The notes beneath the pieces are model-generated. The model was not told the origin of the DNA, did no database searches, and worked only from the letters and a program-made list of their open reading frames with translations. Shown in pieces: positions 1-9,270 of a stretch of DNA of 64,000 bases; the first letter of the stretch is position 1; the number at the start of each line of letters is the position of its first letter. The stretch covers positions 744,001 to 808,000 of the forward strand of contig NZ_CP098039.1 of NCBI RefSeq assembly GCF_023650955.1. Reading direction: 5' to 3'. This DNA comes from Thermosynechococcus sp. HN-54. GTDB taxonomy: Bacteria; Cyanobacteriota; Cyanobacteriia; Thermosynechococcales; Thermosynechococcaceae. Made by a program: the position numbers and the translations under genes.

Positions 1-945
<945 letters not shown>

Positions 946-1803
946 ATGAGTCCGATCATTCAATGGTATCCTGGCCACATTGCCAAGGCAGAACGCGCCC
1001 TTAAGGAACAACTGAAACAGGTGGATGTGATCTTTGAAGTACGGGATGCGCGGATTCCCCTCGCCAGTTGCCATCCCCAGATTCGCCAGTGGGCCAGTGG
1101 CAAGCAACGCCTCTTGGTGCTCAATGGCATGGACAGGATTAGCGATCGCGATCGCCAGCAGTGGCTGACATGGTTTGAGACCCAAGGGGAAACCGTCTTT
1201 TTCACCAATGCGCAGCGGGGTGAAGGGATTCGCCGACTCCAACAGGCTGCGGTGCGGGCAGGGGCTGCTATGAATCAACGCCGTCAACAGCGGGGCATGC
1301 AAGTAAGAGCCGTGCGGGCTGTGGTTCTCGGGTTTCCCAATGTGGGCAAGTCAGCACTGATTAATCGCCTTTTGCAGCAACGGGTGGTCGAGAGTGCAGC
1401 TCGGCCGGGGGTGACGCGGCAACTGCGTTGGGTGCGCTTGTCTCCCACCTTGGAACTTTTGGATGCCCCCGGTGTCTTGCCGATGAATTTTAAGAATCAA
1501 GAGGCGGCGGTAAAACTGGCCATTTGTGATGACATTGGCCAAGCTGCCTACGATCCTTGTCGGGTGGCACCGATTCTTGTTGAGCTGATGCACCAGTTGG
1601 GACATGCCGATCGCCTCAGCGATCGCTATGGTTTAGCCGTCACTGACACGGGTGAAACCTATCTTCATGATCTCGCCACTAACCGCTACCACGGCGACTT
1701 GGAACGGGCGGCACGACAACTGTTGCAGGACTATCGCCGAGGGTACTTGGGGGCGATCGCTCTTGAGCGTCCTCCTCAGAACAGAAGCGAGAGCGTAGCA
1801 TAA
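946..1803 (+). CDS. ylqF: Ribosome biogenesis GTPase YlqF/RbgA family
   Basis: Circularly permuted GTPase of 285 residues that in bacteria acts in late assembly of the 50S subunit. The order of motifs shows the permutation: the N-terminal WYPGHIAKA signature of the family, then a G4-like NGMD motif (NKxD is usual), followed by the P-loop GFPNVGKS near residue 130, the G2 threonine in PGVTRQ, and the G3 motif DAPG near residue 178. A C-terminal helical domain follows. Length is normal for the family. The next gene begins only 3 bases after the stop, so both are probably transcribed together. Confidence 0.92.
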   Translation: MSPIIQWYPGHIAKAERALKEQLKQVDVIFEVRDARIPLASCHPQIRQWASGKQRLLVLNGMDRISDRDRQQWLTWFETQGETVFFTNAQRGEGIRRLQQAAVRAGAAMNQRRQQRGMQVRAVRAVVLGFPNVGKSALINRLLQQRVVESAARPGVTRQLRWVRLSPTLELLDAPGVLPMNFKNQEAAVKLAICDDIGQAAYDPCRVAPILVELMHQLGHADRLSDRYGLAVTDTGETYLHDLATNRYHGDLERAARQLLQDYRRGYLGAIALERPPQNRSESVA

Positions 1804-1806
1804 TTT

Positions 1807-3306
1807 ATGAAAACACTGATTATTACTGTGGGGAACCGGCAAGTTGGCTGGCGGTGCCGCGATGGCATTATTCGCAGTTTTGGGGCGGATGGCTCTCGCA
1901 AGGATCCCCCTCATCTTGATGAACTGTATCAGGAATTTGGCGTCGAACGAGGTTTCCATGATCCTGAGGGAAAGTACCGCCACAATGTGCGCTATCTGAG
2001 TGAGATTGTGTATCACCGCTGTAAAGAAAAAAGCGATTTCTCGCCGCTGGTGCTGCTCCTTGATGAGCAAATCTTGGCGGAACACTATGCCACGCCAACG
2101 GAATCTGCAGAGGTGATTCTCTGGGGAACGGATCAGCCAGAAGCGGTCAGTTGGCAATTTCGTTCCATGGATACCCGCTGGCTGGCAAAATTGATGGCGG
2201 GGGCGATTCAGCAGCGTTATCCTCACCTGCCGGTAACGGTCTGGAACTGTTCTGTGGATGTGAATGACACCCAAGCCCTAAGGAGTTTCACCGAAAAACA
2301 GCTAGAGGACTACATCGAGCAGTTGCCCAAGGAGGCAAGTTGGCGGTTACAAATTCAAACGAAGGGATCCGTGCCCCAAATTGCCAGTTCCCTAGAGCTA
2401 ATTGCAGCAATTCTGATGCGGGAATACCTAGTTGAACAACTCATCCCGCAGGAACCCACACCCTTTTTTGATCCGAGTCATCAATCTGCCCGTAGTGCTG
2501 AAACTTTTCATGTGGTGTCCCTGAGTGAGGTGTTTTGGCCCCTAGAACGCCAGTGGATTGCCACAGCATGGAAACGGGGCGACTTTACGGCCGCAAAGGT
2601 ACTCCTTGCAGCCCATCGCGATCGCTATGAGGCACTCTATCAGTTGGCCGATCGTCTTGCATTAGCCACCAACTGGAGTATTCAAGATTTTCTCAAGGGG
2701 ATTCAGGGGGAACGCTGGCTGGCTCAAAAGCCTACCAAAGCAGTGACTCACAAAGCTCAACGGCAGCAGTGGCGTGAGGCGACGATCACTCGCTGTCCTA
2801 ATAGTGAAACGGTCACCAGCAAGTTCTTGAAAATTTGGGAATTTGAGCTATTGATTGATCTGAGCTTGCAGCAGGCAAACTATACCCTAGCCTTTATGCA
2901 ATTTGCCCAGATGCTTGAACGACTCCTGTTTTGGCGATGCGAAAAGGAAGATTGGCGCACTCAGGGGTACGTAGGTCCGGAATTCTTGCAGGAGGGCAAC
3001 TATCGCGATCCGACCTTGGGGCAGTTGTGGCGAGCATGGGCACAGGCTGAGAGGCGATCGCTGACTGACCCGTTTGTCAAAAAACTGGAAAAAGTGAATG
3101 AATATCGCAATGGCGTTGTTCACCGCAATCGAGCGATCGCTCGCGAAGAGTTAACGGTGCTAGCTAACGCTTCACCACAGGCCTCCCCAAGTGAGATTCA
3201 TCAAGGGCTGTTAAAGGTGCTCTGCTCGGTTCTCAATCTGCAAGACATGCCTGAGCCAGGAGTGGCGCGATCGCTCTACGAGTGGGGACTACAACAATTA
3301 AAGTAA
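1807..3306 (+). CDS. Stand-alone CARF-HEPN protein, Csm6/Csx1-like
   Basis: Protein of 499 residues that I read as an N-terminal CARF-type Rossmann domain (about 1-215) plus a C-terminal HEPN RNase domain (about 320-499). Seen directly: the opening strand KTLIITVGNRQVGWR resembles the first strand and loop of CARF domains, the segment TKGSVPQIASSLELIAA near residue 195 matches the position of the CARF T/S-G-G-x-x-x motif, and RNGVVH at 434-439 is a canonical HEPN R-x4-H catalytic motif. Family knowledge: CARF domains bind cyclic oligoadenylates and activate the HEPN RNase in type III CRISPR systems. No CRISPR array or cas gene is visible in this window, and the gene sits directly behind ylqF. 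The assignment is from motifs only; a non-CRISPR ligand is possible. Confidence 0.72.
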   Translation: MKTLIITVGNRQVGWRCRDGIIRSFGADGSRKDPPHLDELYQEFGVERGFHDPEGKYRHNVRYLSEIVYHRCKEKSDFSPLVLLLDEQILAEHYATPTESAEVILWGTDQPEAVSWQFRSMDTRWLAKLMAGAIQQRYPHLPVTVWNCSVDVNDTQALRSFTEKQLEDYIEQLPKEASWRLQIQTKGSVPQIASSLELIAAILMREYLVEQLIPQEPTPFFDPSHQSARSAETFHVVSLSEVFWPLERQWIATAWKRGDFTAAKVLLAAHRDRYEALYQLADRLALATNWSIQDFLKGIQGERWLAQKPTKAVTHKAQRQQWREATITRCPNSETVTSKFLKIWEFELLIDLSLQQANYTLAFMQFAQMLERLLFWRCEKEDWRTQGYVGPEFLQEGNYRDPTLGQLWRAWAQAERRSLTDPFVKKLEKVNEYRNGVVHRNRAIAREELTVLANASPQASPSEIHQGLLKVLCSVLNLQDMPEPGVARSLYEWGLQQLK

Positions 3307-3313
3307 TTGGCGC

Positions 3314-4381
3314 CTAGGCAGCAATTTGAACACCAAAGACCTCTTGGAAGACCTTGCCTACCTTGTAGCCGGAGTCAATTGACTCTAGCGGATCTTTGCG
3401 CAAGCGGTGCCGCAGACAGAGGACAATCACCCGTGAAATATCCTCAACGGTCACATCGGTGCGTCCCTCAAAGGCGGCCAAAGCCTTCGCAGCGCGGTTA
3501 GTGACAATGTCGCCCCGCAGGCCGTCCACATCTAGCTCGGCACAGACTTGGGAAATTTTCACCCGCAGCTCGTGGTCAATTGTGACACTCGGCAATAGGG
3601 CTTGGGCGGCAACTATTTTGGCTTGCAGCGCTTCCTGTTGGGCTTGGTATTTGGCTAAAAAGGCTTCTGGATTTTGATCAAATTGCGATCGCTGCTCCAC
3701 AATTTCCACCCGCAGGGTTGGATCCTTGACGGTGCGAATCTCAGCGTGCATGCCAAAGCGATCCAGTAGTTGCGGTCGCAGTTCCCCTTCCTCGGGGTTG
3801 CCAGAGCCGACCAAGACAAAGCGTGCTGGGTGACGAATTGAAATGCCCTCACGCTCAACGGTATTCCAGCCGGAGGCAGCGGCATCGAGCAGAACATCCA
3901 CCAAGTGATCATCTAGGAGGTTTACCTCGTCCACGTAGAGAATGCCGCGATTGGCCTTGGCCAAGAGTCCTGGTTCAAAGGCTTTGACTCCCTCCGCAAG
4001 GGCTTTTTCAATATCAATAGTCCCGCAGACCCGATCCTCGGTTGCCCCCAAGGGTAGATCCACCATCGGCACTTTTTTCTTAACGGTGTGAATCGGTTCA
4101 CCCGCTGCTACGGCCACCTTCACCCCATCACTCATGAGATCGGGATCGCTGGGGTGACTATTAAAAGGATCATCGGCCACCACTTCAATTTCCGGCAGTA
4201 GATCCGCAAGGGCGCGAATGGTGGTTGATTTGCCCGTGCCGCGATCGCCCATGATCATCACCCCCCCGATTTTGGGGTCAATGACATTGAGCAACAATGA
4301 CAGTTTCATTTCATCCTGACCGACAATTGCCGCAAAGGGAAAAACAGGCCGACGAGGGACAGCAGTCGCAGTCACAGGCAT
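3314..4381 (-). CDS. chlI: Magnesium chelatase ATPase subunit I
   Basis: AAA+ ATPase subunit of Mg-protoporphyrin IX chelatase, the first committed enzyme of chlorophyll synthesis; it works with ChlD and ChlH. The protein of about 355 residues has Walker A GDRGTGKST, Walker B ILYVDEVNLLDD, the sensor region VGSGNPEEGELRPQLLDRFG and the typical ChlI ending. The ATG at 4379-4381 is preferred over an in-frame GTG one codon upstream. It is convergent with the CARF-HEPN gene, with 7 bases between the stops. Confidence 0.97.
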   Translation of the reverse strand: MPVTATAVPRRPVFPFAAIVGQDEMKLSLLLNVIDPKIGGVMIMGDRGTGKSTTIRALADLLPEIEVVADDPFNSHPSDPDLMSDGVKVAVAAGEPIHTVKKKVPMVDLPLGATEDRVCGTIDIEKALAEGVKAFEPGLLAKANRGILYVDEVNLLDDHLVDVLLDAAASGWNTVEREGISIRHPARFVLVGSGNPEEGELRPQLLDRFGMHAEIRTVKDPTLRVEIVEQRSQFDQNPEAFLAKYQAQQEALQAKIVAAQALLPSVTIDHELRVKISQVCAELDVDGLRGDIVTNRAAKALAAFEGRTDVTVEDISRVIVLCLRHRLRKDPLESIDSGYKVGKVFQEVFGVQIAA

Positions 4382-4722
4382 CACATCGCAAAAACAGCAT
4401 TAATCATTGTGCCACATTGCGTTTGCGCTGCCACAGCAAAATTTTTCCGCAAAATCCTAGCCCTAGGTGGAGAAAGCGTGGTACCCTAAATAGGGATAAC
4501 TCAAGAGCTAAGTGCTCTTATTGCCTTTGCTCTGCTCCATCTATCAAGGTTCTCAATTAGCAACAATCGCTGTGAACCAATCTAGTCATTTCACACCATT
4601 AATAAAGGCAGGGTCTTTGCGTGCCATTGTTGGCTCTAGGCCTTTGTTGCGAGCGGTTTCTCACGCCCGACTGTCCATTTTTGAATCATGTTGTTTTTAA
4701 GCTGCCTAAGGGAGGTTTCTTT
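4382..4722. promoter_or_regulatory. Divergent control region of chlI and the RRM gene, with hairpin
   Basis: About 340 bases without a gene. A perfect 6-bp stem hairpin AAGAGC-TAAGT-GCTCTT is at 4503-4519, and the RRM gene is preceded by a strong ribosome binding site AAGGGAGGT at 4708-4716. Cyanobacterial Rbp genes usually have long, cold-regulated 5' leaders, so this stretch probably contains such a leader; that is inference. I see no second open reading frame of quality. Confidence 0.35.
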
Positions 4723-5202
4723 ATGTCCGTGCGTTTATATGTGGGCAATCTGCCGCGTGAACTGAGCCGCGAAGAGCTAGAAGCCCTATTGAACCAAGAA
4801 GTAGGCGAAGTAGGCACCACCAAACTGATTACTGATCGCAAGACTGGTAAGTGCCGCGGGTTTGGCTTTGTCACCGTCGAATCCGAAGAAGTGGCAGATC
4901 AGGTGATTGAGAAACTCAACGGCTACACCTTTAAGGACAATCCCCTCAAGATTGAAAAGGCCAACGACAAGCCTAAATCTGAAGCTAAGGAAAAAGAAGA
5001 CGCAGCGGCAGAAAAACCCACTCCCAGCAACCGCAGCAGCAATCGCAAAAATAATAAAAATAATGGGCGGCGTACCCAAACCAATTCGGCGCCGGCTGAG
5101 TATAGCTCTATAGATACGGAAGCTGCTCAACCGGATCCCCGCTGGGCAGATGCCTTAGCACAGCTCAAGGAACGGCTCCTCGCCCAAAGCAGCAACGGTT
5201 AA
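4723..5202 (+). CDS. RRM-type RNA-binding protein (Rbp family)
   Basis: Single-RRM RNA-binding protein of 159 residues. RNP2 is LYVGNL (residues 5-10) and RNP1 is KCRGFGFV near residue 43, both intact with their aromatic RNA-binding residues. After the RRM comes a charged, asparagine-rich linker with runs of K, E and N, then a C-terminal helix containing PRWADALAQLKERLLAQ. Cyanobacterial Rbp proteins bind mRNAs, are often cold-induced, and some help localise photosystem mRNAs near the thylakoid. The ATG at 4723 is chosen because of the Shine-Dalgarno AAGGGAGGT 6 bases upstream; the frame is open further upstream but without RRM sequence. Confidence 0.9.
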   Translation: MSVRLYVGNLPRELSREELEALLNQEVGEVGTTKLITDRKTGKCRGFGFVTVESEEVADQVIEKLNGYTFKDNPLKIEKANDKPKSEAKEKEDAAAEKPTPSNRSSNRKNNKNNGRRTQTNSAPAEYSSIDTEAAQPDPRWADALAQLKERLLAQSSNG

Positions 5203-5220
5203 GGGTTTTAGGCAGTTTCT

Positions 5221-5823
5221 ATGACGGCGGATCCCTGGCCATTTGTTACTCCGGGTATCCCTGATGGTCTTTTTGAGCGCTTACCAGGTATTCCCCTCAC
5301 CCAACGGGAAACGCGGTTATTGATGCTCTCCTATTTGCGGCTCGAGCCAGACTCCTGCCTTTGGGATGTGGGGGCCGGCACGGGTACGATCGCTGTTGAG
5401 GCAGCACGCTTGGCGAAGCGTGGACAGGTGATCGCCATTGAACGGGATGAAGAAGTCATTGATCTGATCCAGCGCAATTGCAATCGCTTTGGTGTCAAGA
5501 ATGTACAGATTGTTGCTGGTTCGGCTCCAGGTTGCTTTCCCCAGTTACGTCGCACACCGCAGCGGATTTGTCTCGAGGGGGGGCGGCCGATTAAGGAAGT
5601 TTTGCTGCAAGCGTGGGAGTATCTTGCCCCCGGTGGCCGCTTGGTGGCGATCGCCAGCAGTTTAGAAAATCTCTATGCCCTCTCTGAAGGTTTCGCGACA
5701 GTCCAAGCCCGCAGCCTAGAGGTGGTGCAGTCAGTGATCAATCGCCTAGAAACGCGGGGCGGCCACCAAATTTTTGCAGCAGTGGAACCAATCTTTATTC
5801 TCAGTGGCGAAAAAATTTCCTGA
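5221..5823 (+). CDS. cbiT: Precorrin-6B methyltransferase CbiT-like
   Basis: S-adenosylmethionine-dependent methyltransferase of 200 residues in corrin ring (cobalamin) biosynthesis; CbiT methylates C15 and decarboxylates C12 of precorrin-6B/cobalt-precorrin. Seen: the substrate-side motif GIPDGLFERLPGIPLTQRE, the SAM-binding loop WDVGAGTGTIAVEAA (about 45-58) and the acidic strand end VIAIERDEEVIDLI. The length equals stand-alone CbiT rather than the CobL fusion with CbiE. The stop codon overlaps the ATG of rsmI by one base (TGATG), indicating translational coupling. Confidence 0.88.
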   Translation: MTADPWPFVTPGIPDGLFERLPGIPLTQRETRLLMLSYLRLEPDSCLWDVGAGTGTIAVEAARLAKRGQVIAIERDEEVIDLIQRNCNRFGVKNVQIVAGSAPGCFPQLRRTPQRICLEGGRPIKEVLLQAWEYLAPGGRLVAIASSLENLYALSEGFATVQARSLEVVQSVINRLETRGGHQIFAAVEPIFILSGEKIS

Positions 5824-6668
5824 TGGGCATCGGGCAACTGTGGGTGGTGGGTACCCCCATTGGCAATCTTGAGGACATGAGCGCTCGCGCCCTGCGCATT
5901 CTCAAGGCGGTGGATCTCATTGCTGCCGAGGATACACGCCACACCGGCCGCCTGTTACAGCACTTTGGCATTACCACTCCTCAAATTAGTCTCCATGAGC
6001 ACAATACCCAACAGCGACTCCCCCAACTTTTGCAACGATTAGAGGCGGGTCAACAGATTGCCCTGGTTAGCGATGCAGGCTTACCGGGGGTGTCCGATCC
6101 CGGCTATGAATTGATCACGGCCTGTATTGCCGCCGCGATTCCCGTGACACCGATTCCGGGGGCAAATGCTGCCTTGACAGCGCTGATGGCTGCTGGCTTG
6201 CCCATGGATCGCTTTTGTTTTGAAGGGTTTTTGCCGACTAAGGGGCGCGATCGCCAGCAACGATTGCAGGCATTGCAGCAGGAAACTCGTACGATTATTC
6301 TTTATGAAGCCCCCCATCGGCTAGTGCAAACGGTAACAGAGTTATGTCAGATCTTGGGGAGCGATCGCTCCCTCGTACTCGCCCGCGAACTGACAAAGCG
6401 CCACGAAGAATTTTGGCGGGGAACTCTCGGTACTGCCTGCACTTATCTACAGGAGCATCCCCCCCGTGGCGAATACACACTGGTTTTAGCCGCTGCCCCT
6501 GAACACTCTGTGGCCGTGAATCCCAATCATCTTGCTGACGAATTAGCGACACTTCTCAGCCAAGGTCTCTCCCTTACCCAAGCGAGCCGTCAATTGGCAG
6601 ATCTGACGGGTCTTTCGCGGCGCGACATCTACCAACTGGGACTCCAGCTTAAACAGGCATCCCCCTAA
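5823..6668 (+). CDS. rsmI: 16S rRNA (cytidine-1402-2'-O)-methyltransferase
   Basis: Tetrapyrrole-methylase-fold rRNA methyltransferase of 281 residues that modifies C1402 in the decoding centre of 16S rRNA. Diagnostic motifs: VVGTPIGNLEDMSARAL at the N terminus, AAEDTRHTGRLL, the SAM-loop region VSDAGLPGVSDPGYELI (about 80-97), and PGANAALTALMAAGLP. The length is normal. The start overlaps the stop of cbiT by one base, and the end runs 20 bases into the convergent cofG gene. Confidence 0.95.
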   Translation: MGIGQLWVVGTPIGNLEDMSARALRILKAVDLIAAEDTRHTGRLLQHFGITTPQISLHEHNTQQRLPQLLQRLEAGQQIALVSDAGLPGVSDPGYELITACIAAAIPVTPIPGANAALTALMAAGLPMDRFCFEGFLPTKGRDRQQRLQALQQETRTIILYEAPHRLVQTVTELCQILGSDRSLVLARELTKRHEEFWRGTLGTACTYLQEHPPRGEYTLVLAAAPEHSVAVNPNHLADELATLLSQGLSLTQASRQLADLTGLSRRDIYQLGLQLKQASP

Positions 6669-7596
6669 CCTTCTCCCTCAAGGGTGGCGGTAGCCAATCC
6701 ACAAACTGGGGATAGACGGGGAGTCGTGGCACTAATTCCCATCCCCAAGCCTGTAATTGTTCCCTTAGGGCTGCCACATCGGTATGGGGATAGTTTGGAT
6801 TGACATGATCCAAGGGCACGATGCCCCCCAAGTCGCGAGCGCCCGCTTCTAGGCACGCCCGAAAAACCCCTGGATCTGTGACGAGATTTGCAGGAATTTG
6901 AATCGTGATGTCTTCAGGCAAGAGCGATCGCCCCCACCGTACCACGTTCGGTAATTGCCTCAGATCAAAGGGGGGCAACGCTGCTTCCTGCTGCTGGCCG
7001 GGACTGTGGGGCTGCAAAATCACTTCCTGAATATGTCCCCACCGCCCATGACACTTAGCAATGGCCGTGAGCGTTTCTACCCAATCCTGCAGCTCTTCAC
7101 CAATCCCCAAGAGCAAGCCCGTGGTGAAGGGAATGCTCAGTTCCCCGGCCTGTTCCAGTTGGTGTAAACGTAGTTGCGGATCCTTGCTGGGGGCATGGCG
7201 ATGGACAGTTTCCAACAACTTCGGTGTCAATTGCTCCAGCATCAGCCCCATCGAGACATTCACCGCCTTGAGAGCGGCCATTTCCGCTCGACTCAGAGGC
7301 CCAGCATTGGTGTGGGGCAAAAATCCCTGAGCCAAGGCTAAGACTGCCAGATCGTAGAGACGGGCTAACCAGTGGGAACGCTGGGGGCTGTTGGGGGCAA
7401 CTTCGCCACTGAGAATGAGAATTTCTCGTACCTGTTGTGGATTCAGTGCTGCTAACTGCTTTGCCGCTGCTTCTAGACTCAGCCACCCGCTCGTACCGAT
7501 GTCACGCCGGAAATTGCAGTAGGTACAGCGATTAAAGCACTCATACGTGGGCACTAGGGTAAAGGCGGGACTGTAGGTTACTATTCGATCTAGCAT
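6649..7596 (-). CDS. cofG: 7,8-didemethyl-8-hydroxy-5-deazariboflavin synthase, CofG subunit
   Basis: Radical SAM enzyme of 315 residues that, with CofH, makes Fo, the deazaflavin chromophore of F420 and the antenna of some cyanobacterial DNA photolyases. The radical SAM cluster motif is CFNRCTYC near residue 20 (C-x3-C-x2-C), followed by LILSGEVAP and a family-typical GLMLEQ segment. CofG length is normal. It is convergent with rsmI and overlaps its last 20 bases. No cofH is visible nearby. The role as photolyase antenna supplier is inferred from what is known in cyanobacteria. Confidence 0.9.
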   Translation of the reverse strand: MLDRIVTYSPAFTLVPTYECFNRCTYCNFRRDIGTSGWLSLEAAAKQLAALNPQQVREILILSGEVAPNSPQRSHWLARLYDLAVLALAQGFLPHTNAGPLSRAEMAALKAVNVSMGLMLEQLTPKLLETVHRHAPSKDPQLRLHQLEQAGELSIPFTTGLLLGIGEELQDWVETLTAIAKCHGRWGHIQEVILQPHSPGQQQEAALPPFDLRQLPNVVRWGRSLLPEDITIQIPANLVTDPGVFRACLEAGARDLGGIVPLDHVNPNYPHTDVAALREQLQAWGWELVPRLPVYPQFVDWLPPPLREKVRGMPV

Positions 7597-7602
7597 GTCA
7601 GG

Positions 7603-8181
7603 TTAACGAAATAGCGCCCTGATCTCAGCGCCACTGCGTTGGAGGCGATTATTTCCTAAGCGACAGTCATCATTATGGGGGTTGCCATCTATGCGAATAT
7701 CTGGATCATAACCAATCTCCAATACATAGTTAGGCGGAAACTCTCCCTCTGCTGGGGATGAGATGTTCCAAGGGCGTTCAAACATGACGGTGACCTCTTG
7801 ACCTACCCCTAGATTTTGGAATGGCTGCTGGGCAACCAATCGTGCTCTGCCACCAAGCATTTGTTCGTACAAATAGACCATTTGTTGATTGACACCTGAT
7901 TGATAGGTGGATGTCCCACGATTGCGAACAATCCCTGTAATCCGCACTCGGCCTTCAAATGGGGTTGTGCGATTCATCAAGCTGAAATTCACTGCCTGCA
8001 CCGCTGGGTCGGGGCAAAGAACTTGGGGAGGCCGTAAGTTAGGGATAATCGGGTGCCGGGGAGTTAACTCTATATTTCTGGGGGTAATCGTGGGTTGAGC
8101 CTCAAGGGGACGCACACTCATAACGAAGGGAGTTAACATTGCCCCAGTGAACAGAATGAGGGATAAACGTTGACGCATCAT
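7603..8181 (-). CDS. Hypothetical secreted protein
   Basis: Protein of 192 residues that I do not recognise. The N terminus has a clear signal peptide: MMRQRLSLILF, a hydrophobic core, and a likely cleavage after PLEAQ near residue 29. The mature part is about 160 residues with many beta-type segments, two cysteines and one basic end (NNRLQRSGAEIRALFR). The content is compatible with a CARDB-like or other beta-sandwich exported domain, which is a guess from the pattern of segments such as VRITGIVRNRGTSTYQSG. Six bases separate its stop from the cofG start, so it may be cotranscribed with cofG. Confidence 0.7.
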   Translation of the reverse strand: MMRQRLSLILFTGAMLTPFVMSVRPLEAQPTITPRNIELTPRHPIIPNLRPPQVLCPDPAVQAVNFSLMNRTTPFEGRVRITGIVRNRGTSTYQSGVNQQMVYLYEQMLGGRARLVAQQPFQNLGVGQEVTVMFERPWNISSPAEGEFPPNYVLEIGYDPDIRIDGNPHNDDCRLGNNRLQRSGAEIRALFR

Positions 8182-8350
8182 GTTCAGGACTCCAAATTCA
8201 TAAGGTGGCGTGGGTTGATAGAGCAGTACGCTCTCTTAAATCCCTATCTTGTTGACAATCCTTAGGGGAGCCTGTACACCAAGCACGTTTTATCAGTGAT
8301 CTTGATCACCAAACAACTGGTAGAGAAGCGTTGATAGGTTTTGAGAGTTT

Positions 8351-8590
8351 TTAGTCGGCATAACGGGCGATCGCGAAAACATAGAGGCCGTGGCCTGCCA
8401 ACAGGGCTAACCACACAAGAGTCAACGTCGGCATAAAGGGCACCGCCATGGGTTGCAGCTGATGCCAAAACCAGCCACCAGAGTTAAAAGCAGCAAAGAG
8501 GGCAACATGAACCGCAAAATTCATGCGATCGTCCAAGCGGCGATAGCGCGGATCACGGCGATCGGGCTTACGAGGCCAACGGGGAGGCAT
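8351..8590 (-). CDS. Small two-helix membrane protein
   Basis: 79-residue protein with a basic N terminus (PPRWPRKPDRRDPRYRRLDDR) followed by two predicted membrane helices, roughly residues 25-44 and 52-74. This is the arrangement of the cyanobacterial 2TM-domain family of unknown function. It starts 11 bases after the stop of ftrV and so probably forms an operon with it. Nothing indicates a catalytic function. Confidence 0.7.
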   Translation of the reverse strand: MPPRWPRKPDRRDPRYRRLDDRMNFAVHVALFAAFNSGGWFWHQLQPMAVPFMPTLTLVWLALLAGHGLYVFAIARYAD

Positions 8591-8601
8591 ATACAGCGTA
8601 C

Positions 8602-8847
8602 CTAAATCACTTCCAGTTCGTCGGGGTGCAAATGGGCAATGAACTTGGGACTAAACCGCACCTGAATTGGGTAGTTGGGACTAATGGGACGGCCTTGCCA
8701 GTCGTTGAGAATAGCGCAGATTTCCCCTTCCATCCCTTGAATGTCAAAGGGTTCGTTACGGTGATCGGGATGGTGATAGATGATAGTAGGGGTCTTGACG
8801 CGCACCCGCAGACCGACACTTAGGGCTTGTTGCTCCATAACACTCAT
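8602..8847 (-). CDS. ftrV: Ferredoxin-thioredoxin reductase, variable (alpha) chain
   Basis: 81-residue beta-barrel subunit of ferredoxin-thioredoxin reductase, which passes electrons from photosynthetic ferredoxin to thioredoxin for light regulation of enzymes. The sequence contains the family segments GLRVRVKTPTIIYHHPDHR, GMEGEICAILNDWQGRPISPN and RFSPKFIAHLHPDELE. The catalytic 4Fe-4S subunit FtrC is not in the window. A methionine three codons in (8836-8838) is an alternative start. Confidence 0.93.
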   Translation of the reverse strand: MSVMEQQALSVGLRVRVKTPTIIYHHPDHRNEPFDIQGMEGEICAILNDWQGRPISPNYPIQVRFSPKFIAHLHPDELEVI

Positions 8848-8853
8848 TCGCCT

Positions 8854-8991
8854 ATGGTTCTCCTCGACTGGCAGGAATTTTATTTTTATCGTCGCATACG
8901 GATTGGCAAGGGCGATCGCTCTCGCAAAATTGAAAATGAATGGTTACCATTACCGCTCTATTTGCATGATGAATTGAGAGCGAAATGCTAG
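8854..8991 (+). CDS. Possible small protein, divergent from ftrV
   Basis: 45-codon open frame beginning MVLLDWQEFYFYRRIRIGK and ending DELRAKC, with stop TAG at 8989-8991. It begins six bases from the ftrV start on the other strand and contains one HIP1 octamer. The amino-acid composition is protein-like, but there is no clear Shine-Dalgarno sequence and I do not recognise it. It may be spurious. Confidence 0.25.
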   Translation: MVLLDWQEFYFYRRIRIGKGDRSRKIENEWLPLPLYLHDELRAKC

Positions 8992-9270
8992 ACAGGTTCT
9001 TGATTGTGGGAATGCAATGTGCTAAGGAAATCCACTAAAGAGGATATTAAGGTTTGCAACGTTGAGACAATTCAGACACTGTTGAAGAAATCGTGACCTC
9101 GCCTATACTGAGTGACCTACAGTTAGTCAAAAGCAGCAGTCAAGAAACGCCCCTGCCTTATGAGTGTTCAGCAGCATTCAGCAGAGACGTGAAGCGTTGA
9201 TTCGAGAGAGATTGAGCAAGGCATTTGAAAAGCGCTGTGTTGCTAGAGGACAAAACAACTTCCCTGCCCC
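8992..9270. other. Intergenic region without recognised content
   Basis: About 280 bases between the small frame and the CHAD gene. I see no tRNA, no intrinsic terminator and no recognisable protein remnant. A leader or small RNA cannot be excluded by eye. Confidence 0.3.
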
